A DNA stretch of 64,000 bases from Rhizobium sophorae (GCF_013087515.1 NZ_JABFCN010000021.1:1-64000); one strand, 5' to 3'; counted from the first letter of the stretch, positions 9,335-18,723 are shown. Notes: generated from the letters alone by a model not told the origin. Translations and numbers: made by a program.

Positions 9335-9663
9335 ACGTGGGGCCGAGTTGATTTTGCTCTACGCATTTGAATGGGCGTTCGACCCTGGTCAACTTGCATA
9401 GTGGGCTAGATGCTGGGAGTGCATGTAAAGGCGACGATGACATGTGGCGCAACTTGCGATGTGTTGATGGCCGAAATCTCCGACGACAATCAACGAGTTT
9501 CAGCCAACGTGCCAGGGGACGCTGCTTACGGCCAGTTCTTCTTCGACCACCGGTCCGCCTCCAGAGATCGCGGACCAATGAATCGACAACGGACATAGCG
9601 CCAGCATAAGTCGCAAATTCGCAAACGTTTAGGCCAAAGCGAAATGACGCGCAATCCACCGGG
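9335..9663. other. Intergenic region between convergent genes
   Basis: Lies between the second SyrB-like gene (+) and serA (-), which converge. No gene or strong terminator hairpin is evident. Confidence 0.4.
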
Positions 9664-10902
9664 TTAGTAAAGCAATCGAGCGCGTATCGTTCCCGGAATC
9701 TGGCGAATTTCATCAAGGATGTCACCCGCTCTCTGGCCAATGCTCTCGGCCTCAATCACCACATAACCCATCTCGCCGTAGGTCTGCAGGAATTCGCCGA
9801 CGATATTTAGTCCGCGGGACGAAAAAATCATATTCAAACTGTTCAAGATGCCAGGGCGATTTTCATGAACATGGATGAAACGTGTGCCGTTCGGTCGCGG
9901 AGGCAGTTGAACCTGGGGAAAATTGACCGCGCCCAGCGTCGAACCGACGTCCGAATATTCGACGAGCTTCCTTGAGACTTCCCCTCCGATGCGCTCCTGC
10001 GCTTCTTCGGTTGAGCCGCCGATATGTGGCGTCAGAATTACATTGTCCAAACCCTGTAGCGGCGTCTTGAAAAGTTCTTTATTGGATGCCGGCTCTTTCG
10101 GGAACACGTCCACAGCCGCGCCTGCGAGATGCCCTTCTTTCAAAACCGTCGCAAGCGCCTCAAGATCGACCACGGTCCCGCGGGAATTGTTGATAAAAAC
10201 GGCTCCCTTTTTCATTCGGCGCAGTTCAGCCTCAGTGATCATGTTTCGCGTTGATCTGGTCTCTGGAACATGCATCGTCACATAATCTGAGATTTCGAGC
10301 AGTGCCCCGAGCGTCGCCATCGATTCTGTATTGCCGTGGCGAAGCTTGTCCGAGGGATCGAAATAGCGCACGTTCATGCCCATACTTTCCGCAAGAACGC
10401 CAAGCTGCGAACCGATATTGCCATAGCCAACGATGCCCAGCGTTTTCCCGCGAACCTCACGACTGCCGACGGCAGATTTTTCCCATCCGCCTTCATGAGC
10501 CGAAGCCGAACGCGGGAAGATCCGCCTGGTCAGCATGATGATCTCACCGATCACAAGCTCGGCGACCGAGCGCGTATTTGAATAGGGAGCGTTGAACACG
10601 GGTATCCCGCGTCGGCGGGCCGCATCCAGATCGACCTGATTTGTCCCCACAGAAAAACAGCCGACGGCCATGAGCTTCTTAGCCGATCTGAAGATTTCCT
10701 CTGTCAGATATGTGCGTGAGCGAATTCCCACAATATGTGCTTCGGCTATATGACTTTTAAGATCCTTGTCATCCAGAGCCTTCGGCAGATGCGTGAGATT
10801 GACGTAGCCTGATGACGAAAAGTAGTCCACCGCGCTCTGACTGATCCCTTCAAGCAGAAGTACGGAAATCCGGTCGCGCGGAAGCGAAAGAGGTCGGGAC
10901 AT
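9664..10902 (-). CDS. serA: D-3-phosphoglycerate dehydrogenase
   Basis: Oxidises 3-phosphoglycerate to 3-phosphohydroxypyruvate with NAD, the first step of serine synthesis, in the cytoplasm. The order is substrate-binding half, NAD-binding fold with GIVGYGNIGS, then catalytic-region segments NNSRGTVVDLEAL and LTPHIGGSTEEA, and a C-terminal ACT-like domain (HENRPGILNSLNMIFSSRG) that in this family senses serine. The start at 10902 (MSRPLSLP) has GAGAG upstream and gives 412 residues, the usual length of the E. coli-type enzyme. Earlier in-frame starts at 10929 and 10953 have poorer context. It stands alone and may be an additional copy to a chromosomal serA. Confidence 0.9.
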   Translation of the reverse strand: MSRPLSLPRDRISVLLLEGISQSAVDYFSSSGYVNLTHLPKALDDKDLKSHIAEAHIVGIRSRTYLTEEIFRSAKKLMAVGCFSVGTNQVDLDAARRRGIPVFNAPYSNTRSVAELVIGEIIMLTRRIFPRSASAHEGGWEKSAVGSREVRGKTLGIVGYGNIGSQLGVLAESMGMNVRYFDPSDKLRHGNTESMATLGALLEISDYVTMHVPETRSTRNMITEAELRRMKKGAVFINNSRGTVVDLEALATVLKEGHLAGAAVDVFPKEPASNKELFKTPLQGLDNVILTPHIGGSTEEAQERIGGEVSRKLVEYSDVGSTLGAVNFPQVQLPPRPNGTRFIHVHENRPGILNSLNMIFSSRGLNIVGEFLQTYGEMGYVVIEAESIGQRAGDILDEIRQIPGTIRARLLY

Positions 10903-11292
10903 TGGATTGCTCTCGATTTTGGAATTCATTAAGAAGAGGCCACAAAAGCCCACAGACAGGGCAACAGGATTCAGTCAGATCCACGGACATTTGCACATAA
11001 TAACCGACTCCGGCGGTAGAACATATGGCGCGCCAGCGGACAGTTCCGCATTGTCCAAAGATCTACATCATTTCCTATTGAAGCCGAACTGGTCATAGAG
11101 CCGTGCGACGACTGCCTTGTCTGCGGAATTGTCGCCGGCCAACGCACGCGTCGCGCGGCTTTTGTGGATTGCAGATGAGCTTAGCTCAACGCAGTGATGA
11201 TGTCATGTGATCTCAACCAAATCGAAATCCAACCCATATCGCTGATGCGTCGCTGGTAGCGGCACCACCTCAGCAATGTGGAGTATTAGCAA
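10903..11292. other. Divergent promoter region of serA and a short-chain dehydrogenase
   Basis: 390 bp between divergently oriented genes. No gene is supported; the stretch must carry the two promoters, but no convincing -35/-10 pair or operator stands out. Confidence 0.4.
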
Positions 11293-12126
11293 ATGAAAAC
11301 ATGGTTCATCACAGGTGCATCCCGCGGTTTCGGTCGCGCTGTCGCCGAGGAAGCCATTCGCCGCGGTGATAAAGTCGCCGCAACCGCTCGTTCCGTCGAA
11401 GCGCTTCAAGACCTTGTGGCACTTTCTCCCGAAGGCGTCGCGGCGATTCAACTCGACGTCACCAATTCCGAAGAGATCAAGCACAGCGTAGCCGCTGCCC
11501 AAGCACGCTTTGGCCACATCGACCTCCTCTTCAACAACGCTGGGATTGGCTATTTCGCTGCGGTCGAGGAAAGCCAGGAGGCGGAAATTCGACGAATGAT
11601 GGAGATAAACGTTTTTGGTCTTGTCAACGTCACCAATGCGTTTCTTCCTGCCATGCGGGCGCGGCGCTCAGGTACCATCATAAACGTCTCGTCCGTCGGA
11701 GGCATCCGAGCTTTTCCGGCTGTCGGATGGTACTGCGCGTCCAAGTTCGCTGTGGAAGCTATTTCTGAATCGCTCTCGCAGGAATTGCAGCCGCTCGGTA
11801 TTGACATCGTCCTCATCGAGCCCGGCCCGTTTGCGACGGATTGGGCTGGCAACTCAGCACATGAAGTACCACCGGACGGTGAAATCGCCGATTACGGCAA
11901 TACGGCGGGTGGCCAGCGCGCGTCCTTCCGACAGAACGTCGGCAACGAGCCAGGGGATCCGGCAAAGGCGGCCGTGGCGATTGTCAATGTCGCTCATGAC
12001 GAGGACAAGCCTCTGCGACTGCCGCTTGGCAATATCAGCTATGACGGCATTCTCAATAAACTCGAGCAGGTCCGTCAGGAGATCGCGAAGCGAGAAGCGG
12101 TCAGCCGCGCCGCGGATCGGGATTGA
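11293..12126 (+). CDS. Short-chain dehydrogenase/reductase
   Basis: A classical SDR of 277 residues. The cofactor motif TGASRGFG lies at residues 7-14, the NNAG structural motif follows (LLFNNAGIGYF), the catalytic Ser lies in NVSSVGG, and Tyr/Lys in YCASK. An aromatic or basic residue rather than Asp after the second strand (ATARSVEAL) hints at NADP preference. The C-terminal extension beyond 250 residues resembles the oxidoreductases often annotated as YbbO/retinol-dehydrogenase-like. Substrate unknown. It faces the end of the long leftward operon, and its 3' end is 165 bp from the kinase remnant. Confidence 0.85.
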   Translation: MKTWFITGASRGFGRAVAEEAIRRGDKVAATARSVEALQDLVALSPEGVAAIQLDVTNSEEIKHSVAAAQARFGHIDLLFNNAGIGYFAAVEESQEAEIRRMMEINVFGLVNVTNAFLPAMRARRSGTIINVSSVGGIRAFPAVGWYCASKFAVEAISESLSQELQPLGIDIVLIEPGPFATDWAGNSAHEVPPDGEIADYGNTAGGQRASFRQNVGNEPGDPAKAAVAIVNVAHDEDKPLRLPLGNISYDGILNKLEQVRQEIAKREAVSRAADRD

Positions 12127-12291
12127 CGTTGTTCGGGTGGCTTCTGCGATGACGCTATTGGTGCGTATCGCGGAAAAGGGAGACGTCCTTTCAGTTTCCG
12201 TATCAGAGCTTGGGGCCCGAGCGAGACTGGGAATCCAGTGACAATGTCTCGCAGCGTTCGCCGGCTTCAAAGCGTGCCGTAGCCCGGGCGA

Positions 12292-12459
12292 GCCCATTAG
12301 AGCCGAGCTCACGTCGGCGTCAATGTCCCGGTCGTCTTCAGGAACGCCGATCAGCACCGTCGTTTTGAGGCCGGCGCGCGCGAAGATGTTCGCGACGTCG
12401 GTCGCTCCCGTGAAATCGTCGGCCACGCAGCCGACCAGCAACTTTCCGGCGGCCACCAC
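12292..12459 (-). pseudogene. N-terminal remnant of a DUF1537 four-carbon acid sugar kinase
   Basis: The first about 50 residues (GCVADDFTGATDVANIF, then RAGLKTTVLIGVP) are a clear N-terminus of the four-carbon acid sugar kinase family, which phosphorylates sugar acids such as threonate and erythronate. Intact members have about 420 residues. Here similarity stops near 12292, and the open frame that continues reads antisense into the neighbouring SDR gene without family features. The start is 4 bp after the aldehyde dehydrogenase stop with GAGG upstream, so it was the last gene of that operon before a deletion or rearrangement. An intact family member occurs at 29254. Confidence 0.8.
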
Positions 12460-12462
12460 GGA

Positions 12463-13941
12463 TCACCTCATGATGAAGGGGTTGGCGACGTCGTCAGCGG
12501 TCGAGATCATCACGCTCTTCGTCTGCATGTAGTTCTGGATCGACGCGATGCCATTCTCGCGACCGATGCCGGAGTGCTTGTAGCCTCCAAGAGGCGACAT
12601 ATAGCTGATGACGCGGTAAGTGTTGACCCAGACCGTGCCAGCCTGGATGGCGGCCGAAACTTTCAGGATACGACGCATGTCCTGGGTCCAGAAGCCCGCG
12701 GCCAGCCCGTAATTGGTGTCATTGGCAATATGCACGGCTTCCTCATCGCTGTCGAAGGGGATGACCGCCAGAACCGGGCCGAAGACCTCCTCCTGCGCGA
12801 TGCGCATGTCGTTTCGGACCCCGGAGAAAATCGTAGGTTCGACGAACCAGCCCCTGGAGAGCTCGGCATTGTCCGGCCGCCCCCCACCGAGAACGCATTC
12901 GGCGCCCTCGCCTTTTGCGATGTCGATATAGCCGAGGATCTTCTCGAGTTGCGGCGGCGTCGTCACGGGGCCAACCTGCGTCGACGTCAATAGCGGATCG
13001 CCCATTCTCGCCGTTTTTGCGAGGTTGACGATCTTCTCGAGAAACTGGTCGTGGATCTTTCGCTGCACGAGCAACCGTGAGCCCGCGATACATGTCTGAC
13101 CGGTGGCAGCGAAGATGCCGGAGATCACCCCGTTGACGGCATTGTCGATCTCCGCATCGTCGAAGACGATGTGCGGGCTCTTGCCGCCGAGTTCAAGCGT
13201 AACCTTCTTGAAGTTGCGCGCTGCAAGCTCGCCGATCTTGCGCCCGGTGCCTTCACTTCCCGTGAAAGCGATCTTGGCGACGTACTTGTGGGTCGTCAGC
13301 GTCTCGCCGACATCCGCGCCGAACCCTGTGACGACGTTGAAGACGCCCGCGGGAAAGCCAGCCTGTTCGACGAGCTTTGCGAACTCAAGGGTCGAAGCAG
13401 ACGTGAACTCCGAGGGCTTTGCCACGAAGGTGTTCCCTGCGGCGAGTGCCGGTGCCAGCTTGTAGGCGAGCAGCAGGAGAGGGGAGTTCCACGGCGTAAT
13501 CCCGACGCAGACGCCGAGCGGCTCATTACGAGTGAAGTTGAAGGTGTCCGCCTTATCGATCGGGATGACCGCTCCTTCGATCTTGTCCGCCAGCCCGCCG
13601 AAGTAGTAGTACCACTGCGGGATGTACTTGAGCTGAAACAGCATCTCGTTGATGAGCTTGCCGTTGTCCGTAACCTCGATCGTCGCGAGATGCTCCGCTT
13701 TCTCGGCGATCAGGTCGCCAAGACGCCGAAGAAGGTGTCCGCGGGCGCTCGCGGTGAGCTTCGGCCACGGACCGCTCGTGAAGGCGCGGTGCGCAGCCTC
13801 GACTGCTCGTTCCGCATCTTCCCTGCCGCCCTTCGGAATAGCGGCCCAGGTCTGCCCGTTGAAAGGGTTCTTCGTCTCGAACGTATCTCCATTGGCAGCG
13901 TCTTCCCACTTGCCGTCGATGAACATCTTGTATGTCTGCAT
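12463..13941 (-). CDS. NAD(P)-dependent aldehyde dehydrogenase
   Basis: Oxidises an aldehyde to the carboxylate. Catalytic Cys284 lies in ATGQTCIAGS and the general base Glu250 in LELGGKSP; the cofactor region has TGSEGTGR. With the start at 13941 (MQTYKMFIDG), preceded by GAGAGAAAG, the protein is 492 residues, normal for the family. It is the penultimate gene of the leftward operon, after the HAD hydrolase. The sequence fits broad-specificity aldehyde or betaine-aldehyde-like enzymes; the true substrate is probably an intermediate of the operon's unknown pathway. Confidence 0.9.
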   Translation of the reverse strand: MQTYKMFIDGKWEDAANGDTFETKNPFNGQTWAAIPKGGREDAERAVEAAHRAFTSGPWPKLTASARGHLLRRLGDLIAEKAEHLATIEVTDNGKLINEMLFQLKYIPQWYYYFGGLADKIEGAVIPIDKADTFNFTRNEPLGVCVGITPWNSPLLLLAYKLAPALAAGNTFVAKPSEFTSASTLEFAKLVEQAGFPAGVFNVVTGFGADVGETLTTHKYVAKIAFTGSEGTGRKIGELAARNFKKVTLELGGKSPHIVFDDAEIDNAVNGVISGIFAATGQTCIAGSRLLVQRKIHDQFLEKIVNLAKTARMGDPLLTSTQVGPVTTPPQLEKILGYIDIAKGEGAECVLGGGRPDNAELSRGWFVEPTIFSGVRNDMRIAQEEVFGPVLAVIPFDSDEEAVHIANDTNYGLAAGFWTQDMRRILKVSAAIQAGTVWVNTYRVISYMSPLGGYKHSGIGRENGIASIQNYMQTKSVMISTADDVANPFIMR

Positions 13942-13955
13942 TGTCTTTCTCTCTT

Positions 13956-14666
13956 CTAGCATCCGAGTTGTCGGGCGAGGTCTTCGAGATCGTCGGCGAC
14001 GTAATCCCAGCGCTGCTCGGCTGTGAGGTCGGTCGTCTGACCCTCGCCGTATTCGGTGGGTCGTGCGATGAATGCGGTTTTAAGGCCAAGGCTGCGCGCG
14101 GCGGCAAGATCGTAGTTGTGGGCAGCGCACATCATGACGGCCCCGGGCTCCAGATAAAGGAGTTTGCAGACCCCGAGGTAGGTCTCCGGATCGGGCTTGT
14201 AGTGCTGGAAAAGCTCGCAGGAGAACACGTTGTCCCACGGCAAGTCGGCAAGCTTTGCCATGTTGACGAGAATCGCGACATTGGCGTTGGACAGCGGGCC
14301 GATGATAAACTTCGACTTCAGCCGGTGTAGCCCGCGCGATGCGTCGGGCCAGCCGTCCAGGCGATGCCAGACCTTGTTGACGTGCATCATCCGGTCGTGG
14401 TCTAGTTCGGCCAGCCCCATCTCTGCGAACACTGCCTTCAAGGCATCGAGGTGAAGTTCGTCCAGGTTCGTCCACGGCAACTCGCCGCTGCGCACCCGCG
14501 CTTTCTGGGGATTGTAACGGTCTCGCCAGCGGTCGACGAGGCCGGGCCAGTCGATCTCCACGCCTTCCGTCGCGCCCCAGCCGGTGAGATCGCGGATGAT
14601 TGAACCCCGCCAGTCGACGACCGTGCCGAACGTGTCGAAGACAATGGCCTTGACGCTATTGGTCAT
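13956..14666 (-). CDS. HAD hydrolase, type II 2-haloacid dehalogenase-like
   Basis: A HAD-superfamily hydrolase of 236 residues. The motifs are nucleophile Asp11 in VFDTFGTVVDW, motif II GPLSNAN, the Lys in HYKPDPETY, and the acidic/amide motif MCAAHNYDLAAA. This pattern, with HN in place of a second Asp pair, is that of L-2-haloacid dehalogenases rather than of phosphatases. The start overlaps the stop of the monooxygenase-like gene (ATGA). In this catabolic operon the native substrate may be a 2-hydroxy or 2-halo acid; the chemistry is not proven by sequence. Confidence 0.85.
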   Translation of the reverse strand: MTNSVKAIVFDTFGTVVDWRGSIIRDLTGWGATEGVEIDWPGLVDRWRDRYNPQKARVRSGELPWTNLDELHLDALKAVFAEMGLAELDHDRMMHVNKVWHRLDGWPDASRGLHRLKSKFIIGPLSNANVAILVNMAKLADLPWDNVFSCELFQHYKPDPETYLGVCKLLYLEPGAVMMCAAHNYDLAAARSLGLKTAFIARPTEYGEGQTTDLTAEQRWDYVADDLEDLARQLGC

Positions 14667-14992
14667 CTAGCGCCCTCCTTCTTGTGGGACGAAACGCGCT
14701 CGAACGTTTCCACTCGCTTTTCGGCCACCCAGTCTCGAACCATCGCATCAAAGCTCAGGAAGTGCGGCGTCTTCAGGTGGAAGTCGAAATCGGCTTTTGA
14801 GCCGTAGACTTCATAGAGGTAGGTGCGCTCCGGCCGCTCAGGATCGCGGCAGACATCGAACACTTCGCAGTTTGGTTCGTCGCGCAGCGACGTCGCCGCA
14901 TTCTCGATTATCGCCGCATGGAAATTATCGGCGAACTGGCTCCGAACGACGAACTCAACGACCACGACGAAGCCTGTGGATGCCGAACTCAT
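14663..14992 (-). CDS. Antibiotic-biosynthesis-monooxygenase (ABM) domain protein
   Basis: A single-domain ferredoxin-like protein of 109 residues of the ABM/YgiN type (VVVVEFVVRSQFADNFHAAI, YEVYGSKADFDFHLKTPHF). Family members are small dimeric quinol monooxygenases or sugar-metabolism accessory proteins. The ATG at 14992 overlaps the stop of the upstream dehydrogenase by 4 bp, and its own stop overlaps the HAD start. That coupling supports this start over the earlier in-frame one at 15052. Function in the pathway is unknown. Confidence 0.8.
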   Translation of the reverse strand: MSSASTGFVVVVEFVVRSQFADNFHAAIIENAATSLRDEPNCEVFDVCRDPERPERTYLYEVYGSKADFDFHLKTPHFLSFDAMVRDWVAEKRVETFERVSSHKKEGAR

Positions 14993-16104
14993 GCGACCTC
15001 CTCGCGGACGGCACCCAGAGCGCCGATCACGCTGCGCGTCATCTCCGCGCAATTGGCGCTTCCGCCATACTCCATTGGAACCGCGATCTTTGTCGACAAG
15101 GTGTGCTCGACCGCCGCCTCGATCAGCCCGGCGGCGTCAGCAAGCCGCTGATCGCCGTGCTTTACCGCTAGCCAGTCGAGCATCATCGCTCCTGACAGGA
15201 ACATTGCGCCCGGATTGGCGACGCCCTTACCCGCGATATCGGGAGCGGTCCCGTGTGCCGGCTGGAAGAGGCCGTGGGTATCACCGATGTCCGCCGAAGG
15301 GGCCATCCCCATGCCGCCGATCAGGCCGGCCGCAAGGTCGGAAAGGATGTCGCCGAACATGTTCTCTGTCACCAGCACGTCGAGCGTCCAGGGCTTCTTC
15401 ACCATGTTGAGCGCTAGCGCGTCGACGTAGGCATAGTCCCTGTGCAACTCAGGGTGCTTTGCAGCGATCTCATCGAAGACCTTGCGGAAGAAAGCCATCG
15501 AACTGAAGACATTCGCCTTGTCGACGCAGGTCACCGTGCCGGGCTTGCCGCGACGTTTGCGCTGGGCGGCGAGCTGGAAAGCGAATTCGGTAACGCGCTC
15601 GGTGCCGGCCCGCGTGATCTGCATCGTGTCGTAGGCCTCCTGGTTGTTCAGGACCTCGCCGCGCCCGCGCGCATAAAACAGGCCTTCTGTCTGCTCGCGG
15701 ACCAGCACGAAGTCGATTCCTTCGGCGCGAGGATCGGACAGCACTTTCGGAAGGCCCGGAAACCACCGGATCGGACGGACACCTGCAAACAGGCCGAACT
15801 CCATGCGCAGGTCGAGCTGCGGAATGATTTCCGTCCCGTCCGGGAAGCGGATGTCGGGCCAGCCCATCGCGCCGAAGAGGATTGCGTCGGATGTCCGGCA
15901 GGCCTCGAGCGCGGCGGCGGGCAGGGCCTGGCCGGTCTCCGCGTAGTGCTGCGCACCGGCCTGATGCGTCTCAAACACGAGCGGTGGCGCGCCCGCCTGG
16001 CCGACGGCGGCGTCGATCAATTCCATGCAGGCAGGCATGACTTCCCTGCCGATCCCGTCGCCGGGAAGGACTGCGATCTTGAGAGTGTTGTTCAACGATG
16101 ACAT
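14989..16104 (-). CDS. Isocitrate/isopropylmalate-family dehydrogenase (tartrate/malate type)
   Basis: A decarboxylating 2-hydroxyacid dehydrogenase of 371 residues. It has LPGDGIGREVMP near the N-terminus, the Arg-rich substrate loop (LDLRMEFGLFAGVRP), VREQTEGLFYARGRG, TCVDKANVF with the catalytic Lys, and the metal-binding region ENMFGDILSDLAAGLIGG. The sequence fits tartrate, malate or isopropylmalate-like dehydrogenases; leuB is less likely here because no leuC/D lie nearby and the operon has an importer. It begins 12 bp after the GntR gene. Confidence 0.85.
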   Translation of the reverse strand: MSSLNNTLKIAVLPGDGIGREVMPACMELIDAAVGQAGAPPLVFETHQAGAQHYAETGQALPAAALEACRTSDAILFGAMGWPDIRFPDGTEIIPQLDLRMEFGLFAGVRPIRWFPGLPKVLSDPRAEGIDFVLVREQTEGLFYARGRGEVLNNQEAYDTMQITRAGTERVTEFAFQLAAQRKRRGKPGTVTCVDKANVFSSMAFFRKVFDEIAAKHPELHRDYAYVDALALNMVKKPWTLDVLVTENMFGDILSDLAAGLIGGMGMAPSADIGDTHGLFQPAHGTAPDIAGKGVANPGAMFLSGAMMLDWLAVKHGDQRLADAAGLIEAAVEHTLSTKIAVPMEYGGSANCAEMTRSVIGALGAVREEVA

Positions 16105-16116
16105 TTGAAACCTGTC

Positions 16117-16827
16117 CTAGAGGTGGTTGAGGCCGAGGCGCTCGAGGAGGTCGAGCAGTTCCTTGCCTGCCCGCTCCCGGTGCGCCTTGTGAATGTTTCG
16201 TGCCTTTTCGCGATCGCCTTCGCGGATTGCTTGCACGAGTTCTGCATGTTCGCGGGTTGAGTTGACGGGCTTAGGACGCATCTTCAGCGTCACCATCCTG
16301 ACGCGATGTGCGCGGTCGATGAAATTGAGGACGACCGACTTGAGCATCTGGTTGCCGCCAAGTTCGAGCAGTTGCTCATGAAATCTCGCGTCCGCCTGCG
16401 CCCAGCGCTCCAAGTCATCTTGCGAAAGCGCATGGTCCATATCGGCGGTAGCCTTTTCGAGACCCCGGAGTTGATCCTCGGAAAGCTGGCGGCTGGCGGC
16501 CAGCTCTGCAGCCGTACTCTCCAGCGACGTCAGGATTTCGTAAATTTCCTTCATGTCAGAAATAGAAATCGGCAGGACCCGCATTCCATGCCTCGGGATA
16601 ACCGAAACAAGTCCGTCCTGCTGGAGGCGCATGAGCGCCTCCCTCACGGGCGTCCGACTCATTCCCAACTGGGAGGCGACTTCCTGTTCGGTCGCCTGGT
16701 AACCGGGCGCCCACTTGTTATCCAGGATGAGCTGGCGCAACCGAAGGTGCGCTGTCGCGGTCATTGTTTTCGCGAAGGCGTCCTCTTTGATCTCTGAGAC
16801 CGGTGCTGTCTGTTTCCTGGTCGGCAT
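16117..16827 (-). CDS. GntR-family regulator (FadR/FCD type)
   Basis: Repressor-type regulator. The N-terminal winged helix (about residues 20-85) has QEVASQLGMSRTPVREALMRL, and the C-terminal all-helical FCD ligand domain carries the metal-site pattern DARFHEQLLELGG. The ATG at 16827 has AAGGGA upstream; a TTG at 16842 is the alternative. Its position inside the operon between epimerase and dehydrogenase indicates local control, most likely through the palindrome at 21518 upstream of the substrate-binding gene. The effector is unknown. Confidence 0.88.
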   Translation of the reverse strand: MPTRKQTAPVSEIKEDAFAKTMTATAHLRLRQLILDNKWAPGYQATEQEVASQLGMSRTPVREALMRLQQDGLVSVIPRHGMRVLPISISDMKEIYEILTSLESTAAELAASRQLSEDQLRGLEKATADMDHALSQDDLERWAQADARFHEQLLELGGNQMLKSVVLNFIDRAHRVRMVTLKMRPKPVNSTREHAELVQAIREGDREKARNIHKAHRERAGKELLDLLERLGLNHL

Positions 16828-16855
16828 TTTCTTTCCCTTCAAGCTGGCTGATTTC

Positions 16856-17716
16856 TCAGGAGCCTACATATTTTCGCCAGCTATGTTCAGGCTGGTATCC
16901 GAGAACGCTCTTTGCTTTGTCGATTGACAGCAAGGTTTCGTTGTTCCCGATCTGCTTCTTGAACGGGACCCCCGAATACCACCTCCTGACGAGTTCCTCG
17001 TTGGAGGTGGTCATGACCCCATCGTCGTTTGCGATGATGAACACCTCGGCACCTTTGCCGCTCCACTCGAGCGAGCGACGGATCGCCTGTGCCCCGTCGC
17101 GGGCGTCGATATAGGTCCAAAGGTTGAAGCGTCTGCTGCCCGGGTTCTGCTCGAAGGCCGGGAAGTCGGCATACTCGCTCTCGTCCATAACGTTGGAGAA
17201 GCGTAGGCAAACGATCTTGAGCTCGCTGTCCCAGCGGCAATACTGCTTTGCCATCTCCTCGCCGAGATGCTTCGAGAGGGAATAGGAGGTTTCCGGGCGC
17301 GACTGATAATTCTCGTCCGCCGGCAGATAGTCAGGCTTGATCTCGTAAGGAATGCCGAGCAGGGTCTCGCTCGACGCCCACACGATGTTCTTGATGCCGA
17401 GCAAGCGGCATGACTCGAAAACATTGAACGTCGAGATGGTGTTGACCCGGAAAACATCCGCAGGAGCAACGCGCCCCGGCATCGGCACAGCGGCCAGATG
17501 GACGACGGCTTCAGTGTTGCGATTGTGGTCCCAATCAAAGCCACTGATCGCCTCGATCGTGGCGCGCATATCCTCGAAATCGACCTTGACGAAGGGGCAG
17601 AGGTTTTCTGGCGGAGCGATCGTATCCGCGTTGATGACGTCGTGGCCGCTCTCAACCAGATGCTTGATCGTGGCTCTACCCAGTTTGCCGCTGCCGCCTG
17701 TGACTAAAACTCTCAT
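16856..17716 (-). CDS. NAD-dependent epimerase/dehydratase family (uronate-dehydrogenase-like)
   Basis: An extended short-chain dehydrogenase of 286 residues with the Rossmann motif VTGGSGKLGRAT at the N-terminus. Asp follows the second strand (VINADT, NAD preference), and the catalytic Tyr/Lys lie in YSLSKHLGEE. The length and lack of a long C-terminal sugar-nucleotide domain fit the uronate-dehydrogenase/sugar-oxidising branch better than nucleotide-sugar epimerases. It lies 29 bp after the permease gene, so it is probably the first enzyme acting on the imported substrate. Confidence 0.8.
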   Translation of the reverse strand: MRVLVTGGSGKLGRATIKHLVESGHDVINADTIAPPENLCPFVKVDFEDMRATIEAISGFDWDHNRNTEAVVHLAAVPMPGRVAPADVFRVNTISTFNVFESCRLLGIKNIVWASSETLLGIPYEIKPDYLPADENYQSRPETSYSLSKHLGEEMAKQYCRWDSELKIVCLRFSNVMDESEYADFPAFEQNPGSRRFNLWTYIDARDGAQAIRRSLEWSGKGAEVFIIANDDGVMTTSNEELVRRWYSGVPFKKQIGNNETLLSIDKAKSVLGYQPEHSWRKYVGS

Positions 17717-17745
17717 ATCCTAATACCTCCGTAGAACCTTCCAGG

Positions 17746-18723
17746 TTAGCGGCTTCGGCCGACCGCCACAGCCAGGATGATGAGCATTCCGCGCGCGATG
17801 AGCTGCTGGCTGTAGTCGAGGCCGCCAAGAATAAGACCGTTGTTGATGACACCGATGAGCAGGGCACCGACGATGGAACCGATCACGGTGCCGCGTCCGC
17901 CGAATAGGCTGGTACCGCCGAGAACCACGGCTGCAATGACAGACAGCTCATCACCTTCGCCAAGCTGGAAGCGTCCAGACTGCAGGCGTCCAGCATAGAG
18001 CATGCCAGCGATCGCAGCGGCCATCCCCGTCAGTAGCAGCACCTGGAACTTGATTTTCCGGACATCGACTCCGCTGTAGCGAGCTGCGACCGAGTTTCCG
18101 CCTGCCGACATGACCTTGCGGCCGAACGGTGTCTTTCGGAGCGCGATATGGGCGATCATGCCCAGAACGGCGACCCAGACAACGAGGACAGGAACAGGGC
18201 CGATGTTGCCGGAACCAAAGACGAAAATGAACGGGTCGTTGATAATTGGAACAGGCGAAGTGCCGCTTACCCACATTCCGACCCCTCGCGCGATCCCCAT
18301 CATGCCGAGCGTCACCAAGAACGACGGGATGTTGAGATAGGCAGTCAGGCCGCCGTTTATGGCGCCTACCAGCAGCCCGAGGGTCAAGCCCGCGAGAATG
18401 CCGGGGAATAGACCGTACTTGCTCAGCACCAGGCCAGCGACCACCGACGACAATCCGGCAATGGCTCCGACCGAGAGGTCGATCTCGCCCGCCGAGAGTA
18501 CGAACGACATTGCCATGGAAACGATGGCGACGATCGCAGTCTGCCGCAGGATGTTGAGCAGGTTGTTTGAAGATAGGAATCCGCGATCCTGCAGCAAGAT
18601 CGCGAAGACGATGAAGATGACGACGAAGCCGATGTAGACGACGTAGTCGCGCCAGTTGCTGTGCCACGGCCGCATGTGGGTTGCATCCGTCTCTGTGTTC
18701 AATGTCTTGGCTTCAGTGGACAT
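17746..18723 (-). CDS. Ribose-type (CUT2) ABC transporter permease
   Basis: Inner-membrane permease of 325 residues with about 8-10 hydrophobic segments and the family motifs GEIDLSVGAIAGLSSV, NIPSFLVTLGMMGIARG and VVLGGTSLFGGRGTV. It pairs with the two-domain ATPase upstream, overlapping its 3' end by 11 bp. Together with the binding protein it should import a monosaccharide or polyol. Confidence 0.92.
   Translation of the reverse strand: MSTEAKTLNTETDATHMRPWHSNWRDYVVYIGFVVIFIVFAILLQDRGFLSSNNLLNILRQTAIVAIVSMAMSFVLSAGEIDLSVGAIAGLSSVVAGLVLSKYGLFPGILAGLTLGLLVGAINGGLTAYLNIPSFLVTLGMMGIARGVGMWVSGTSPVPIINDPFIFVFGSGNIGPVPVLVVWVAVLGMIAHIALRKTPFGRKVMSAGGNSVAARYSGVDVRKIKFQVLLLTGMAAAIAGMLYAGRLQSGRFQLGEGDELSVIAAVVLGGTSLFGGRGTVIGSIVGALLIGVINNGLILGGLDYSQQLIARGMLIILAVAVGRSR

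Noticed and set aside
11854..12291. Continuation of the kinase remnant frame into the SDR gene
   Set aside because: Family similarity stops near 12292, and the rest is the antisense strand of the SDR; only the N-terminal fragment is annotated.
14989..16104. leuB (3-isopropylmalate dehydrogenase) for leucine synthesis
   Set aside because: No other leucine genes nearby; placement inside an importer-linked catabolic operon fits a tartrate/malate-type enzyme better.
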